Positions 22,785 to 35,466 are shown, counted from the stretch's first letter. The stretch: DNA of 64,000 nt from Thalassia testudinum (GCA_037157565.1 JAZHRO010000012.1:62053501-62117500), one strand, 5' to 3'. Program-made: numbers and translations. The notes: generated from the sequence alone by a model not told the origin.

Positions 22785-24156
22785 TCTTTTGCTAGTCCCT
22801 AGCAAAACTACATGCTATTTATAAAAGAATTAGGATTGTATTACTTCGGCAAAAGTCATTTTCAACATTAAGAAATTTTTACTTAGGACCTGAACTTTCA
22901 AAGACACAATAGCACCCGGGTATCTGCCAAAATGCAGATCGCCTTAAGTCCTCGCCTTATTCAAAGAAGGATCTTTTTTTCTATTTTTTCTTCTTTTCCA
23001 ATTTTTTTTTATTCTTAAGTTTAGGGTTTCAGAGTGGCTTTCTACGGCCACTCAACCCACCCAAGACTTGATGAGAACCATAAGTTCTAAGCATTTTTTT
23101 TGTGAATGTGATAGACCCGTTGATCAGCAATCAAAATAGACTTCGGATTTCTATGCCCCTAGGTGACCTTAAAATAATTCTGCCTAAATGTGTATCTATA
23201 CGAGTGATAGCTTTCTCCATACTTTTATTTTTATGGGGTCAACACAAGGGTAAATCCAGTCAATATCTCCCCGGCTCATTCTACTTCTCCGCTTCTTCCT
23301 AAGTGTTTTAGGAATCAGACGTGCATTTCTTGAGCTGGGATCTGAACAACCTACCAATGGATTGTTATCCACGATAACTTACTAGCCATATTCGTGCGGT
23401 GAAGTGTAGCTTATTATTTTTTTCTTTTCTCCTTTTCTTTTTCTTTTCTTTTTGAACTTGTTTTTTTCTTTAAGTAGGTGGCTTCCTTGGTCTAAGATTT
23501 ACCTAAAGGTAGTAGAAAAAGAATGGTCCAATGACTGGGCTTTAGACAACCTGCCTATGGGCTGTTACCCACGATAACTTGCCAGCCATACCACCCTAGA
23601 AGGTTCATTAGCTACCTAATTTCCGTTAAAACTGCCAAACAACGAGTCAATGTGAATAGTGTGTAGATGCTTAGACTTAAAGTTCCCTCAAATCAGAGGG
23701 CAGGTTGATAAGTCGTGTACTTATCACCCCAACTTATTTAACCAAATTGAAATAGAATTCAGGATGGCGAGGACTCGATAAACAAATCCACATTTTAGTG
23801 GATACTTAGGCTGATTAAGCCCAAAGACCTGAAGGTCTTAGTGTTTAGATCCTACTGTAATATTTCCTAAGATTAAAAAGTCCTAATGCCCAAGTATTCT
23901 TTCCTAATTCAATTTTTTTTAAAAGAAAAACAAGTAGAATTTACAAGAATTCCACAAAGCTGACAAAATAATTCAGAAATGAATCCACCCCCCCCATGCC
24001 TAGCTAATGCAATGTCCACATTGAGAATAAAAGACATGAAAGGAAGAGTAGAATGTAGAAGATATCACCTGAATATGATGCTCGGATCAGCTCTGAGTCA
24101 GACTATACAACTGCTGAGTTTAATGCCATTAGCTAGGCGAAGTCCAGCCAAAGAAA
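22785..24156 (-). other. E3 noncoding region between pol and polypurine tract
   Basis: No env-like frame is seen. Two copies of a conserved segment with the hairpin loop TAACAR lie at 23344-23400 and 23548-23607, and closely match E5 47136-47195 and 47332-47390. An internal polypurine-like tract (minus strand GGCATGGGGGGGG) is at 23986-23999. A post-pol block shared with E1 and E5 is at about 24100-24140. Confidence 0.6.
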
Positions 24157-24414
24157 TCACAATGTGATTAGAGCAACTGTATCTAAGATGGGTTCTGGAA
24201 CAATACGGTCAATAAAAGGCTTCAGACATTGATCATTGACTTTAAATGAATTGCCCATCTTTGGGTTAGAGATCTGAACAGCCCCATTTGGAAATATCTG
24301 ATCGATGATGAACGGGCCGTTCCATTTTGACTTAAGTTTGTCGGGAAAGAGCTTAAGTCGAGAATCAAAGAGCCAGACCTTTTGGTTCGGCTTAAAGCTC
24401 TTGCGGGATATCAA
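24157..24414 (-). pseudogene. E3 integrase C-terminal GPF/Y module, after a stop
   Basis: This in-frame segment continues the integrase past a TAA at 24415-24417. It reads KPNQKVWLFDSRLKLFP and then KWNGPFIIDQIFPNGAV, the GPF/Y module found at the C terminus of many Ty3/gypsy integrases. It starts with TTG, with no ATG. It stays open for 85 codons. The equivalent E5 segment also follows a stop at the same residue. Confidence 0.7.
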
Positions 24415-25939
24415 TTAGTCATGAAGAGTTTTGGTCCAAGCCTTATAGATCTTGGCATTCTCGTATGCGCCATTTCTAAGCTCCTCCAACTCAGATAGTT
24501 GGAGTTTCCTGATCTTTCCAGCTAAACTCAAATCCAGATTACACTGCTTGATTGCCCAATATGCCCTATGTTCAATTTCTACTGGTAAATGACACGCCTT
24601 TCCATACACCAGACGAAATGGTGACATGCCGATAGGCGCTTTGTACACCATACGGTAAGCCCAAAGAGCGTCCTCAAGCTTTTGAGTCTAGTCTTTACGA
24701 TCAGGCCTAATCATTTTCTGAAGAATATTCTTGATCTCTCGAATGGAGATCTCAACCTGTCCATTCGTCTGGGGTGATAAGGAGTGGAGATTCTGTGATT
24801 TACCTCGTATTTTGCCAGTAAATTATGGAACTAGGCATTAGTGAAGTGAGTACCACCATCGCTGATGATGACCCTCGGAATCTCGAACCGACTGAAGATG
24901 TTCTTCTTAACGAAATCGATCACCACATTGTGGCATTGGTTCGAGTGGGAATAGCCTCGATTCACTTGGACACGTAATCAACAGCGACGAGAATGTACTG
25001 GTGTCCAAATGAAGGGAGGAAGGGTCCCATGAAATCGATGCCCCAAACGTCGAAGATTTCGACGGGAAGAATCGGGTTTAAAGGTATCATGTCTCTCTTG
25101 GTTATCCTCCCAAGTGCCTGGCATCGGGAGTACGTCCTCAAGAATTCCTGGACATCCTTGAATAAAGACAGCCAATAGAATCCAGATTGTAAAATATTTG
25201 TAACTGTATTTTTCTCGGAGAAATGTTCACCACACGCAAATGCATGGTAGAACTCGAGTATACTTTTGAATTCATTCTCTGGAACACATCGGCGAATAAT
25301 CTGATTAGAGCCGATGCGGTACAGTTCAGGATCCTCCCAGAAGTAATATTTGGCCTCAGATTTGAGGCAATCTCGTTGTTGCTTGGTCCAATCCTGAGGG
25401 ATTTGATCAACGGCCAAATAATTTACAATGTCAGCAAACCACGGGATTTGGACACCTGAAACTGCAAGGATAGTCTCGTCCAAAAAAGTATCAGCAATCA
25501 GAATATCGAGACGAGAAGAATCACTCAGAAGTCTCGAAAGATGATTCGCCACCACATTCTGTGCCCCGAATTTATCTTTAATTTCAAGATCGAATTCTTG
25601 AAGCAGAAGAATCCATCGAATAAGCCAAGGTTTGGCATCCTTCTTGGCCAAGAGATGTCTCAAGGATGAGTGGTCGATATATACTATGACATGAGACCTT
25701 AAGAGATAAGCCCTAAATTTCTCCAAAGCAAATACTACAGCTAGCAATTCCTTCTCAGTAACAGTGTAATTCCTCTGGGCCTTGTCAAGAGTTTTGCTAG
25801 CGTAGTAGATGACAGAGGGCTTCCTGCCGATCTTCTGACCCAAAACAGCCCCGACCACGTAATCAGAAGCATCGGTCATGATCTCAAATGGGGTTGTCCA
25901 AATCGGTGGTTGCAACATCGGAGCACAAGTGACTGCCAT
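24415..25939 (-). pseudogene. E3 RNase H C-terminal part and integrase
   Basis: RNase H blocks ([31 protein letters not shown], a VANHLSRL tail) run into the integrase zinc region and GIDFMGPF, which keeps the first catalytic Asp. A TGG-to-TGA change ends the frame at 24959-24961. Beyond it, the catalytic core continues with further stops to the [18 protein letters not shown] block and KTLHD, closed by TAA at 24415. It is non-functional through accumulated stops. Confidence 0.82.
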
Positions 25940-27040
25940 TTTAAGAAAATCAAATGCCCTATGTCATGATTCGTTGAAATCAAACAGCGTATCTTTGGCG
26001 AGAAGGTTGCTTAGAGGGTGAGCAACATTAGAGAAGTACTTGATGAACCTCCTATAGAATCCCACATGACCAAGAAATGATCGAATTTGTTTGACAGATG
26101 TGGGAGGAGGAAATTTAGAGATAGCAACAACCTTAGCTTTGTCAACTTCGATTCCCCGTTTAGAGATTATATGACCCAAGACGATGCCTTCTTATGTCAT
26201 GAAATGACTCTTTTCCCAGCTAAGGACCAGTCTTGTTTTGATGCATCTTTTAAGGATCATTTCAAGATTAGCTAGGCAAGAATCAAACGATTCTCCGAAA
26301 ATAAAGAAATCGTCTATGAAGACTTCCAAAAACTCTCCCACCATGTCTGAGAATATGGCTAGCATACACCTTTGAAAAGTTGCAGGTGCATTGCATAAGA
26401 CAAATGGCATCCTACGGAAGGCAAAGGTTCCATAGGGACCGGTGAAAGTAATTTTTTCCTGATCCTCGGGATGGATAGGGACTTGATTGTATCCCGAGTA
26501 ACCGTCTAGGAAACAGAAGTACTTCTGCCCAGCTAGTCTTTCAAGGATTTGATCGATCAAGGGCAAAGGGAAATGATCATTTTTCGTGGTTGTGTTCAGC
26601 TTCCTGTAATCAATACAAACCCTCCAAGAGGAAGCTGAACGAGTTGTGACATATTCTCCTTTCTCGCTAGTCACAACGGCAATCCCAGCTTTCTTGGGAA
26701 CAATTTGTACGGGACTTACCCAAGGACTATTAGAGATCGGATAAATGATTCCTACGTCAAGCCACTTAATAATTTCCTTCTTGACCACTTCTCGCATATT
26801 AGGGTTTAATCTCCTTTGCATTTGGTGAGAAGGGCAGGATCCATCTTCCAAGAATATTCTATGATTGCAGTAAGATGGCTCGATCCCCCTAAGGTCATGA
26901 ATGGTCCAACCAATTAACTCTTTGTGTTCCCTTAGGACCTTAATCAGTTTAATCTCTTGCTCTTTAGTTAATCTGGCACCGATAATCACAGGGAGTGTCT
27001 TTTGAGGTCCCAAAAATTGATATTTCAAACTCTCAGGCAA
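25940..27040 (-). pseudogene. E3 reverse transcriptase and start of RNase H
   Basis: From 27040 downward the frame encodes [53 protein letters not shown] and the catalytic region written FIDDF in place of the usual FMDDF. A stop at about 26192 (a CAA-to-TAA type change) precedes the EGIVLGH connection. The next segment, 26179-25964, carries [18 protein letters not shown] and ends at a TGA that looks like a decayed CGA. RT activity is lost. Confidence 0.85.
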
Positions 27041-27066
27041 TGGTTTTAGTTCGAGCTGGGGTGGGT

Positions 27067-27935
27067 TTAGGATGGAAGGTAAGGATGATGCTGATGAAGA
27101 TTCATCAAGAGGAGAGGTTGAAAGTGAATAAAATCAATAACCTCTTCAGAATGTGGTGGGTTTGCCATAGAGGGTTGCGAATCAGATCCATCACAATAGG
27201 AGGAACTTTCAATTGCAGAAACCGCCATACATGTTTTAATGTTCAAGTTTTTTTCCTCAAGTTCCTCTATAAATCCACAATCCTTGAATTTGTTAATCGC
27301 CTTAAAAATATCCAATTTCAATTTCTGATCCCCAAGGTGATTTCCATACTACCGCTCTCACAGTTGATATTGGCCTTAGCGATAGCCAGGAACCGACGCC
27401 CCAGAATGATGGGCATGTTCCTTAAATTCTCAGGTACATCCATGTCAAGGACAAGGAAATCTATAGGAAAATAGAAATCCTTAACCTTGACAATAACATC
27501 TTTAGTAACGCCTCGCGGATTTGTGATCGAACAGTTCGCTAATTGCAGCGTTACTGAAGTCGGCCGAAGTTCACCTAATCCAAACTTCTCGTAAAGAGAA
27601 GTTGGAATTAGATTAATGGATGCACCTAGATCCAGAAGTGCTCTATCAAAGGTGTAATCTCTGATGATACAAGAAATCAAAGAAGTACCTGGATCTCTCT
27701 TTTTCTGAGGAAGGTGATAAAGGATAACAGAACTAGCTTGCTTGAAGAGTACCACCTTCCTCAGAACAGAATCCCTTGACTTACGCTTCTGTGTGCATAA
27801 ATCCTTTAAAAATTTAGCGTAAGTTGGTATGTGTTTGATAGCGTCGAGGAGTGAGATATTGATCATGACATTCTTGAATATATTCAAGAGCTCCTCGTTA
27901 CTATCAACAAGCTTCTTCTTCCTAGGCTTAATCAA
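27067..27935 (-). pseudogene. E3 aspartic protease region
   Basis: The minus strand encodes an upstream region with INISLLDAIKHIPTYAKFLK, the active-site block [12 protein letters not shown], and FLVLDMDVPENLRNMPIILG. The order matches E5. The frame shifts near 27318 and continues as a short linker to about 27067. Confidence 0.82.
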
Positions 27936-28174
27936 GGCCTCAGGAAAAGGAACATGAGTTAGATCATTGGAATCAGGTTCCTAAGCCTTGATTTCTTCTT
28001 CAGAGTTCTCCTTTCTCTCCTCAGGCTCTCCAAGATTTGGTAGATCAGAACAGTGTGTTGTGGATACTGAGTTTGTTTTGCACTCCTCAAGGTAACAGAA
28101 TTAGCAGATGCATATAGGTTTGGGTCTTGGGGAGGGTTAGGAAAGATTGGAAGGGCTTCATTAGCCAGAAACCT

Positions 28175-29575
28175 TTAATTTAAAGAAGAAGCAGAAGACG
28201 AAGGACCCTGCTCAACCACCTGAGCATGTGCGTGCAGGTCTCTCTGATTCCCATACCCTTGGGCTTGATTGCCTGGATTCTTGATATTATGCGGGTTGGG
28301 TACGGGTTGAGATGGCAGAGATCTAGGTTGACGGGAATTAGCAATGAACCCAGTTTGCAAGTTGTCCAGCAAGGTTTTAATTTGCTGCATGAGCTGGAGC
28401 ATAAATCCTTGCATCTATATCATTTGACAATTCAAATCAGCCTGCACTACAGGTTGACGGGCATTCCACACTGGCTGATTGACCTGATTCGGGGGCAACT
28501 GAGTGTAAACCTGACCCTGACCCATTGGTCTTTACGGAGCATAGTTGTTGGGTCGGAATTGGGTCTGCTGCCCCAGGTTTTTCCAAGAGAAGTTAGGGTG
28601 GTTCCTCCAACTCGAATTATAAGCATTGGAGTAAGGGTTGGACCTAACGTTCTCTTGTACAGCATAGACATCCTTATAGGGTGAGGATGGAGAGAAAGAA
28701 AGGGAAGGGTCAGAGAAATTGGGATCAAAGGCCCCAGTTTCGAACCCGTGGGGTTTCGAATAATGATGTCTCATAGGTTGAGCCACATCAAGTTGATTCA
28801 CAAACTCCCATCCAGAAGGAGCCCGCGCCGAATGGAATCCCGAATTCTGGGATTGAGTGGATCGAGAATTGTTCATTGTGTTTCCAGCCATCCACTCCTC
28901 TAGCCTTTTAGTAACCAAGTTCACCTTATCTAGTTTATTGCAAATCAGTTCCATATCGAATGAATGAGAGTTGTGGACTTCATTAACATTTGATCTGGGT
29001 TGTTGGGACCAATTAAAAGTATCCATGGAGGCATGATTGATTGAATTTTCACTCATCTTCTCAAACAAATCATGTGCGCTATCTGTGTCTTTGTTGAGGA
29101 AATTCCTCCGCAAGAAGCATCCACATGATTTCTGAGTTGCTCAGTCAACCCGTGGTAGAAGATTTGCACGAGCTGCCATTTCGGCACCTCGTGGTGTGGA
29201 TACTTCCGCAATAGGTCATGGAATCGCTCCCAGGCAACATGGAGCTACTCCCCCAGCCGCTGGGTGAAGGTAGTAATCGCCCGTCTCAGAGCATTGGTAC
29301 ATCTGATAGGGAAGAATTTCTTCAAGAAAGTCAATTTCAGATCATTCCATGTTGCGATTAGCCTGCCTATGGTCCTGTACCAATGAACGGCTTTATCCCT
29401 AAAAGAGTGGGGAAAGAGCCTCATGATCATCTGCTCTTCATTCACGTTTCACGCCTTGGTGGTCTAGACCAAAGTGGTCAAGTCCTCCAAATGCTGAAAT
29501 GGGTCTTCAGAGCCAAGCCCATGAAAGTGTTTGATTAGGCTTAATACCTAGGGCTTGATTTCTATACCTGGGGCT
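28175..29575 (-). pseudogene. E3 gag, lacking its N terminus
   Basis: The first readable residues at 29575 are in the IEIKP..VLSLIKHFHG block, which lies about 100 residues into the E5 gag. Capsid wording follows ([40 protein letters not shown]). A frameshifted middle and a Pro/Asn/Gln-rich C-terminal part reach about 28175. Gag would form the particle. Stops near 29455 and 29240 break it. Confidence 0.78.
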
Positions 29576-30161
29576 TGAGATCAGATGTGGAATTTTTCTT
29601 ACATGAGGTGTTGTTTGAGGGAAATGACGTCGTCAATTCCTAGCTGTTGGATGAAGAAGTAGGGACGAAAGCAGTTTGGAGGGTCTGGATGGTGCCATGT
29701 GGCACCATCTTGGCCATCCATCTTCTCTGAGTTGTAGATGGTGCCACAAATGTTGGATTGGACCGATTTTCACGTCATTGGGCTGCGATCGTCGATCCGA
29801 ATCCATCCGTGCGGTCGGATTTATCATTTAAGGTACAGATTTGCACCACCTTGGCCCTTGACATCTGATCTTTCTCGAACTACATCTGATACTATGGAAG
29901 TCTGATCGGGGTGATCTTGGAGTTGTTGAACTCCAATCATTGCCCTGATCAGATCCGTATGGTTGGATCTTCCGTTCGAAGCCCCGATTAAAATTCACCT
30001 TATCCCTGGCCATAAAAGGAGATAATTACTATACAATTTATATAATTTGACCTAAATGCATGATTATGTGTGTTATGCAATATTGTCAATGCATGATGCT
30101 AATATGGTACTAAGAACATGCATTAATAGATATTATTGGCTATTTAGATGTATGCACATAA
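29576..30161 (-). repeat. E3 5' LTR fragment fused to gag
   Basis: This 586-bp piece equals the first third of the E3 LTR (compare 22770-22239 plus 20542-20490). It runs straight into mid-gag at 29575. The rest of the LTR, the primer site, the leader and the gag start are gone. The outer end borders the TSD CGCCT. Confidence 0.82.
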
Positions 30162-30796
30162 CGCCTCCTCTGGTCCTACCAGGTCTGCAGAAAGTACTGC
30201 TCACAGAAGAGAGCCATGAACTGATCCCATGTCGACTCTCTCCCCTCCTGGCCTCTGACTGCCCTCCACCACCTGTGGGCTGCGCTCTCCAACTGATACG
30301 TGGCAAAGGCCACGTGGCACTCTGCAGGAGGGCGGAGTGTGTCGAACACCTTCTCTATCTATGCTAGCCAGTCCTCTGCCTCAGACAGGCTCTTATCCCC
30401 CTTGAAGGAGGGGGCTTCAGCTTTCGGAACTAGTCAAAAAGCTTGTGGTGGAGCAGGTATTCCTCCAGTCAAGGAGGACTCGTGCTCAAAAGTGTCTGAG
30501 GGTGGTGGGGGTGGTGGAGGATCACCCCCTCCCCCTCCAGCTCGTCTGGCACTACGGCGGTCCTCCTGTCCCACTGAGGACTCCCCCTCTACGTCCTCAA
30601 GGAAGGGTGGCCGAGGAGGCTGTTGGAGCTCCTCTCGTACTATATCTTGGATCAGCTAAGTGAGATCCTATGCCTAGATTCCCAGAATGAGAGGTGGGTC
30701 GACTGGTGCCTCAGGTTCGGCACATCCACCCCTTCGACCTCCCCCACGGCCACGACTATATTCGTGGCCTGCCTCAAGGGCTCCCTGACGAGGCAT
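30162..30796 (-). pseudogene. E2 gag N-terminal part
   Basis: An ATG at 30796-30794 (minus strand) opens MPRQGALEAGHEYSRGRGGG. After stops near 30660, a Pro/Gly-rich linker leads to the capsid blocks FKGDKSLSEAEDWLA and CHVAFATYQLESAAHRWW. The latter is a standard chromovirus gag motif. Coding breaks at 30162 because E3 is inserted and resumes at 16584. Confidence 0.78.
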
Positions 30797-30968
30797 CTCT
30801 TACACGGAGATACAAGTGAAAGAGCAGGAACTGTCAATGATACAAGATTACATAAAGAAATAAGACTCGGAAGCGAAGGTCAAAGCGATACATTGTGATG
30901 GTTATCCTAGTTACATGCACATGAGTGGTTACTTCCAGACCATTTGGTTCATTTCCTGGGACGACCTT

Positions 30969-30980
30969 CCTCTGATATCA
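30969..30980 (-). promoter_or_regulatory. E2 primer binding site, initiator-Met type
   Basis: On the minus strand TGATATCAGAGG lies four bases after the LTR end CCTAACA. It matches the plant initiator-methionine tRNA primer site TGGTATCAGAG with one change. Confidence 0.7.
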
Positions 30981-33597
30981 TCTTTGTTAGGACCCGATCC
31001 CAGATCCCTGCAGGACTCGAGATCGGCTCGCCTTGACTAATCCCAAGACCCAGTTGTCCAACAAGAAATAACAAAAAGTAAAAAATATTCCACAACCACA
31101 CATGCATTGTAACTAAGCAGAAAATAATATAGAGACATTAAAGGAAATAGAATGAAAAGTCTTACAATATTACATGCCATCACAACTATAATAGCGGAAA
31201 GTAATAGAAATGTAACAGAAACCATATTATAGATATCAAATACTCACTACAACAAAAGGAACTCTGAAATGAAAAGGAACACAGCTAAGGCTGGGCTCGA
31301 CTGGGCCCAGCTCCCTCTACAGCCGATGGTGTTGGCTGCTAAACTCCCTAGCCTGAACAAGGTTATAAAATCTGTAGTCAACTAACGCTGAGTAGAGTGG
31401 TAGTTAAGCCATTTATATGCAATTAACATAAGACAAGCAACTAATTTATTATTCAATTCCATTTAGCTCAACTAAGTAATTCTAATTTGTTTATTGTCTT
31501 AAGAATTTGGTCATTTCTTGATCTTGACTGTCCCTCAAGAGGGCGATCTTGATTGTAGTCTTTCCCATGATGTAGGATGTACACGTGGTGTGCTCCTGGG
31601 CTGGAAAATCCCATGTGGTAGTCCTACACCTAGTCAACCACCCTGAGGTCACAATCGCGACGTGGTGGTGACTACGATGCGCGATAAGCGCATGGGTAGC
31701 TACCTCGCACTGGCACGCTGTCAGTAGTTTTCGCTAGTAGGCACACTTAAAGGTACAGTACGGAGCAACACAAGGCCTTGCCCTCTCAGAACAGGGGTCT
31801 CACCCCTCAGAATAGAACAGGGGTCTCGCCCCTCCACAGTCTGCGTACCCTCGTCTGAATATCCCGGTTTGCCCAGTGAGCCTAACAAGAGTCGGTGTAG
31901 GGTGACTAGTCCTAACCTCCAGCCCCGTGGGGCGGCTAGCTCCCTCCCTACACTAAGTAACTCACCTTGGTACTACGTACACGAGGGCTGAACAGAGTTG
32001 ACGTAGAGTGGCCAAACCCACCCTGGGTTTCAACCCAAGGGGCAGCAAGCTCCCCTCTACTCTAAAGGGATAGTTGCTCTCCTTGGTACTGTATACACAA
32101 TGACCAGCTCACTTCCCGTCTATTTACAAGGTTCTTTCCGTATACAAAAGTTCTCTTAATTCCCTATAGGGTTCATGCTTGTATTCCTTTCATTCCATTT
32201 CTCAACATTAAGATCTCATTGTTCACATCCCAGGTTTCATTTTTATAACAGGCAGCTCGTATTTTAATAGCTGAGAAAGCATCACATCATGTATCCATAC
32301 AATTTCTAGCAATTAGGGTTTAACAAGTGTCTCAAAGTAGACAGTGTAGCTCAAGCAATGTTCATTCACTTCTACCCTAGGGTTCATTTCACATCCTAGG
32401 GTTCAATAAAGTCATTCTAAACATGCACTTCATTTATTTAAATCATAATATTAAGGTAAACCACTCTACTGGGAAACACAGGAGGAATGGGGGCTAGAAC
32501 CGCAAGTCCTGTCGTCTCCGTGGGCCCCGAACATGTTACAGGCTAGAGACCTATACCAGTGACTAAGTCATATCAGATGAGTTCAAAACAGTATATAATC
32601 GACACTAACACATAGAGAAACTCGAGCGAAAAATAATGGTATTTCGTTTGCATAAATCTGACTTCGTTTGGGCCCTAAATGACCCAAAAATGCACATACT
32701 GTCTAAAATCAGACATCTGCGACTAGATCTAGATGTTTAAAATGATCTCAGAACCTTACCTTTCTTCCCTGCGTTGCTGGCAGACGTCTGAAACCCCTTT
32801 ACAGTTGTCTTGGGTCTTTCAGACGTCTGTCGATGCACCTGGACATCCGATAGACGCTGTGGAGACGTCCAGACATCCTAAAGTACCTCGAAGATCATGC
32901 TTATGTGCCTTTCCAAGACCTGTACCTGCGCACACATTCGTAGGTTTAAACTACGACAACGCAACGTTATGTATGCAACGTACGTGCATGCATAAGCATT
33001 CAGGACGCTTACCTCGGCACTTCGCGAGTTTTCATACGTCTAGCTTCAACTCTAGACGTCCATTGCCACTCCAGTCGTCTGGCAGATTCTCCAGATGTCT
33101 GATACTAGAAAATCCAGTACGCAAAACCTCCTTGCGCGGTCCTGCTTCTCGTGGGCCTCCTTCTGCAGCGATTGCAGCGGCGACTCCAACGTCCTCGCTC
33201 TCTCCCACAAGCTCCTCCTTCAGCTCCTCGATGCCCTCGCTCTTCTGCACCCTCGCTCTTCCACGCACACACTCTCTCGTCTCTCCACGCCCTAGCTCTT
33301 CCGCGCACACACTCTCTCCCTCTGTCCTTCTCCTCATGTGAGCTCGTCTCCCCCACGTGTGGCTGCAAGCAGAGAAGGGGAGGTCGTTGGTGGCTCGCCG
33401 GCAGACCAAGGAAGGAGGTGGAGGTGGTGGAAGTGGTGGTGTGGAGATGGAGAGGGTGGAGGGGTTTAAATAGAGGGAGTGGGGTTGGTTCTGGGGTGGA
33501 GAGGATGGAGTGTGTGTGTGCGTGGGTGAGTGTGTGGGGAGAGAGAGAGGGAGGGGAAGATTGTGTGACACCCCCTCGCATTTCCCTCCTTTCCCGC

Positions 33598-35368
33598 TGT
33601 TGAACGAAAACGAACGCTACGCTAACGTGTTTGGTTTTGGAAAACCTGTCATTGTAGTTCGAAAGCGAAGAATTCGTGTTCAACAAATAAAATTTATACT
33701 GAAAAGAATTCCGGGTCGAACACAGGGAGGCTACGTTGATCTATATTCGCAATTATATTTTTTTAGGATTTTTGATAAGCAAGGCGATATAATTACAATG
33801 AAGCTATCAGACTAAAAGAAAAAGAGAGAGTAAGAGAGAGAGAATATTACACAGAGAAATCAAAATGAGATATAGAATAAACAAGGAATTTTTCATTAAG
33901 GAGATTGTTCATTACAACTAGAAAGCATAAAACAATTACTCTAGAAAGCAATAAATTTACTCTAGAAAGCATTAAAAGAATGGAAGGAGAAATGTCCTCC
34001 TCGACGATTGCTTTGAGGACAAACAAAACTACACTAGAAAGTAGTAAATCTATACTAGAAAGCAGTAAAAAGAATAGGGAGAGAGAAATCCTCCTCGACG
34101 GTTGCTTGGAGGATGAGCCGGACGGGACGACGCCTAGACGAAGGAGAACGAAGCAGGACGAAGTAGAAGAACGGGAACGAAGCAGCACGCCGTCGTCGTC
34201 GCGGGATCCACTTCCGAAGGGGAACGAAAATTGGACTTTATCTCGCGAGAAGCATCCCGGGTGTGGGACAAGCTTCTCTTGAGCTTTGGAGGGGTAGAGA
34301 GGAGAAGGAAGGGGTGAGAATTTCGTATGGAGGGGGTCTCCTTTTATAGTTGCAAGGAGTGGAGGCAAAATGGACATTACAACTTCAAAACAATAAATGA
34401 GGGGTCTTTAGTGACGGATAAAACCGTCGCCAAAGCCCCCAACGTGGGCGTAGCTTCCGCGCCCACGCGTGCCCGCTCAGCTGCCCGCACTCGCAACGCT
34501 TGCGTACGACCACTGGTTCTTAGCCGTCTGATCACGAGATCGGACGGCTTAGATCGCGCTTCACCCGCTGCAGCCCGCCCGCCTGGCGCGTCCGATTGCG
34601 CGTCCGCGTCGTGCGTTCAATTGCGCGTCGGCGCTATTGGGCACGCGCAGCCGTTGGATCGCAATCTGACGCTCCACGCGCTGCTCGCTTGCACCTGATT
34701 TGAGGCTCGCAGGACTTGATCCCGCGACCTCTGCTTCGCCCGCCGCTTCGTCTCCGCTGCGCTACGCCGTCGAGAAGGTCGCGAGGATGATTTTAAAGCG
34801 TTGCATCCACAGTCGTTGGATCGAGATCCAACGGCGGAGAGGGGGCGGGTGCATGGTCTTCATGGAATGTAGGCAGCCGTTTGGGCGACCGAGATGGCGC
34901 CACGTGGCGCCATCTTGGCCGTCCATCTTCTGGAAGTTGTAGATGGTGCCACGGATGTCGGATTGACTGAATTTTTGCGTCGTTGAGCTGCGATCGTCGA
35001 TCCGAATTCATCCGTGCGGTCGGATTTGTCATCTGAAGTGCGGATTTTCACCATCCTGGCCCTTGATCTTCTAGGGTTCCCCAATCACTATCTGATGCTA
35101 CGGATGCCTGATTAAGGCGATCTTGGAGTAGTTGAACTCCAATTGCCGCCCTGATCACATCCATATGGTTGGATCTTTGATCCGAGGCCCCGATAAAATG
35201 TTTGCCCTGTCCAAGCACATAAAAGGAGACAATTAACCTCCATTTTATTCAAACTACTCTAAATGCAAGATGATGCATGTTATGCAATATTTATATCATG
35301 AAATGCAATCCTATGCTTAAGAACATGCATAAATAGACATTTTAAGTAGTGTAAATGTGTTTACATCA
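33598..35368 (-). mobile_element. R2b: solo LTR of the E3 family
   Basis: It is bounded by TGTTGAACG and TTTACATCA and flanked by perfect TSDs CCCGC (33593-33597 and 35369-35373). It is 1771 bp. It closely resembles R2a throughout, including the palindromes at 34406-34435, 34522-34549 and 34814-34833 and a TATA box near 34338. There is no internal coding. Confidence 0.9.
34712..34764 (-). promoter_or_regulatory. tRNA-like A-box/B-box module in R2b
   Basis: On the minus strand TAGCGCAGCGG (A-box) and GGATCAAGTCC (B-box, one mismatch) start 42 nt apart. A T-arm-like stem GCGGG/CCTGC encloses the 7-nt loop ATCAAGT. Orientation matches the LTR. Confidence 0.55.
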
Positions 35369-35466
35369 CCCGCAAGCCCACAACTCAACTCAAAAGGGTC
35401 AAAATTTGCGTTCGCGTCCTTAACTTTCTGGAAAACTCCAAACGATCCTTCGAAAGGGTCATTTCA

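Larger units (their letters stand above)
16590..30161 (-). mobile_element. E3: degraded Athila-like retrotransposon
   Basis: A perfect TSD CGCCT (16585-16589 and 30162-30166) brackets the element, and E2 gag coding is interrupted exactly there. On the minus strand it has a 5' LTR cut down to 586 bp, a gag lacking its start, protease, RT, RNase H, integrase, a noncoding region, a polypurine tract and a 3' LTR. The 3' LTR is broken by an E1-type LTR and by S2. The LTR 5' terminal TG has become TT at 30160-30161. Many stops show the copy is dead. Confidence 0.88.
12454..35466 (-). mobile_element. E2: chromovirus-like Ty3/gypsy retrotransposon, interrupted
   Basis: On the minus strand the element runs from its 5' LTR (35466 down to 30985) through a primer site, gag, protease, RT and part of RNase H, to 12454, where E1 interrupts it. 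The remainder lies left of the window. Insertions inside it are R2b, E3, the solo LTR 14557-16429 and E1. The LTR begins TGAAATGACCC on the minus strand, right beside ATACC (35467-35471). The same ATACC is intact in the E4 5' LTR at 54425-54429, so E2 inserted there. The iMet-type primer site and one-knuckle gag fit chromoviruses; any chromodomain would be outside the window. Confidence 0.82.
30985..35466 (-). repeat. E2 5' LTR containing R2b
   Basis: The minus strand reads from TGAAATGACCC (35466) to GGGTCCTAACA (30985), about 2.7 kb without R2b. A CTATTTAAACC TATA box is at 33463-33473. The transcribed side holds a cluster of AGACGTCT-like motifs (32709-33110). Open frames around 32733-33686 are Ser/Thr/Pro-rich LTR translations, not genes. 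Around 31700-32110 there are repeated blocks with CAGGGGTCTCRCCCCT wording. Confidence 0.78.

Noticed and set aside
32733..33686. Several 150-200-codon frames on both strands
   Set aside because: They lie inside the E2 LTR and are low-complexity translations of CT-rich sequence.
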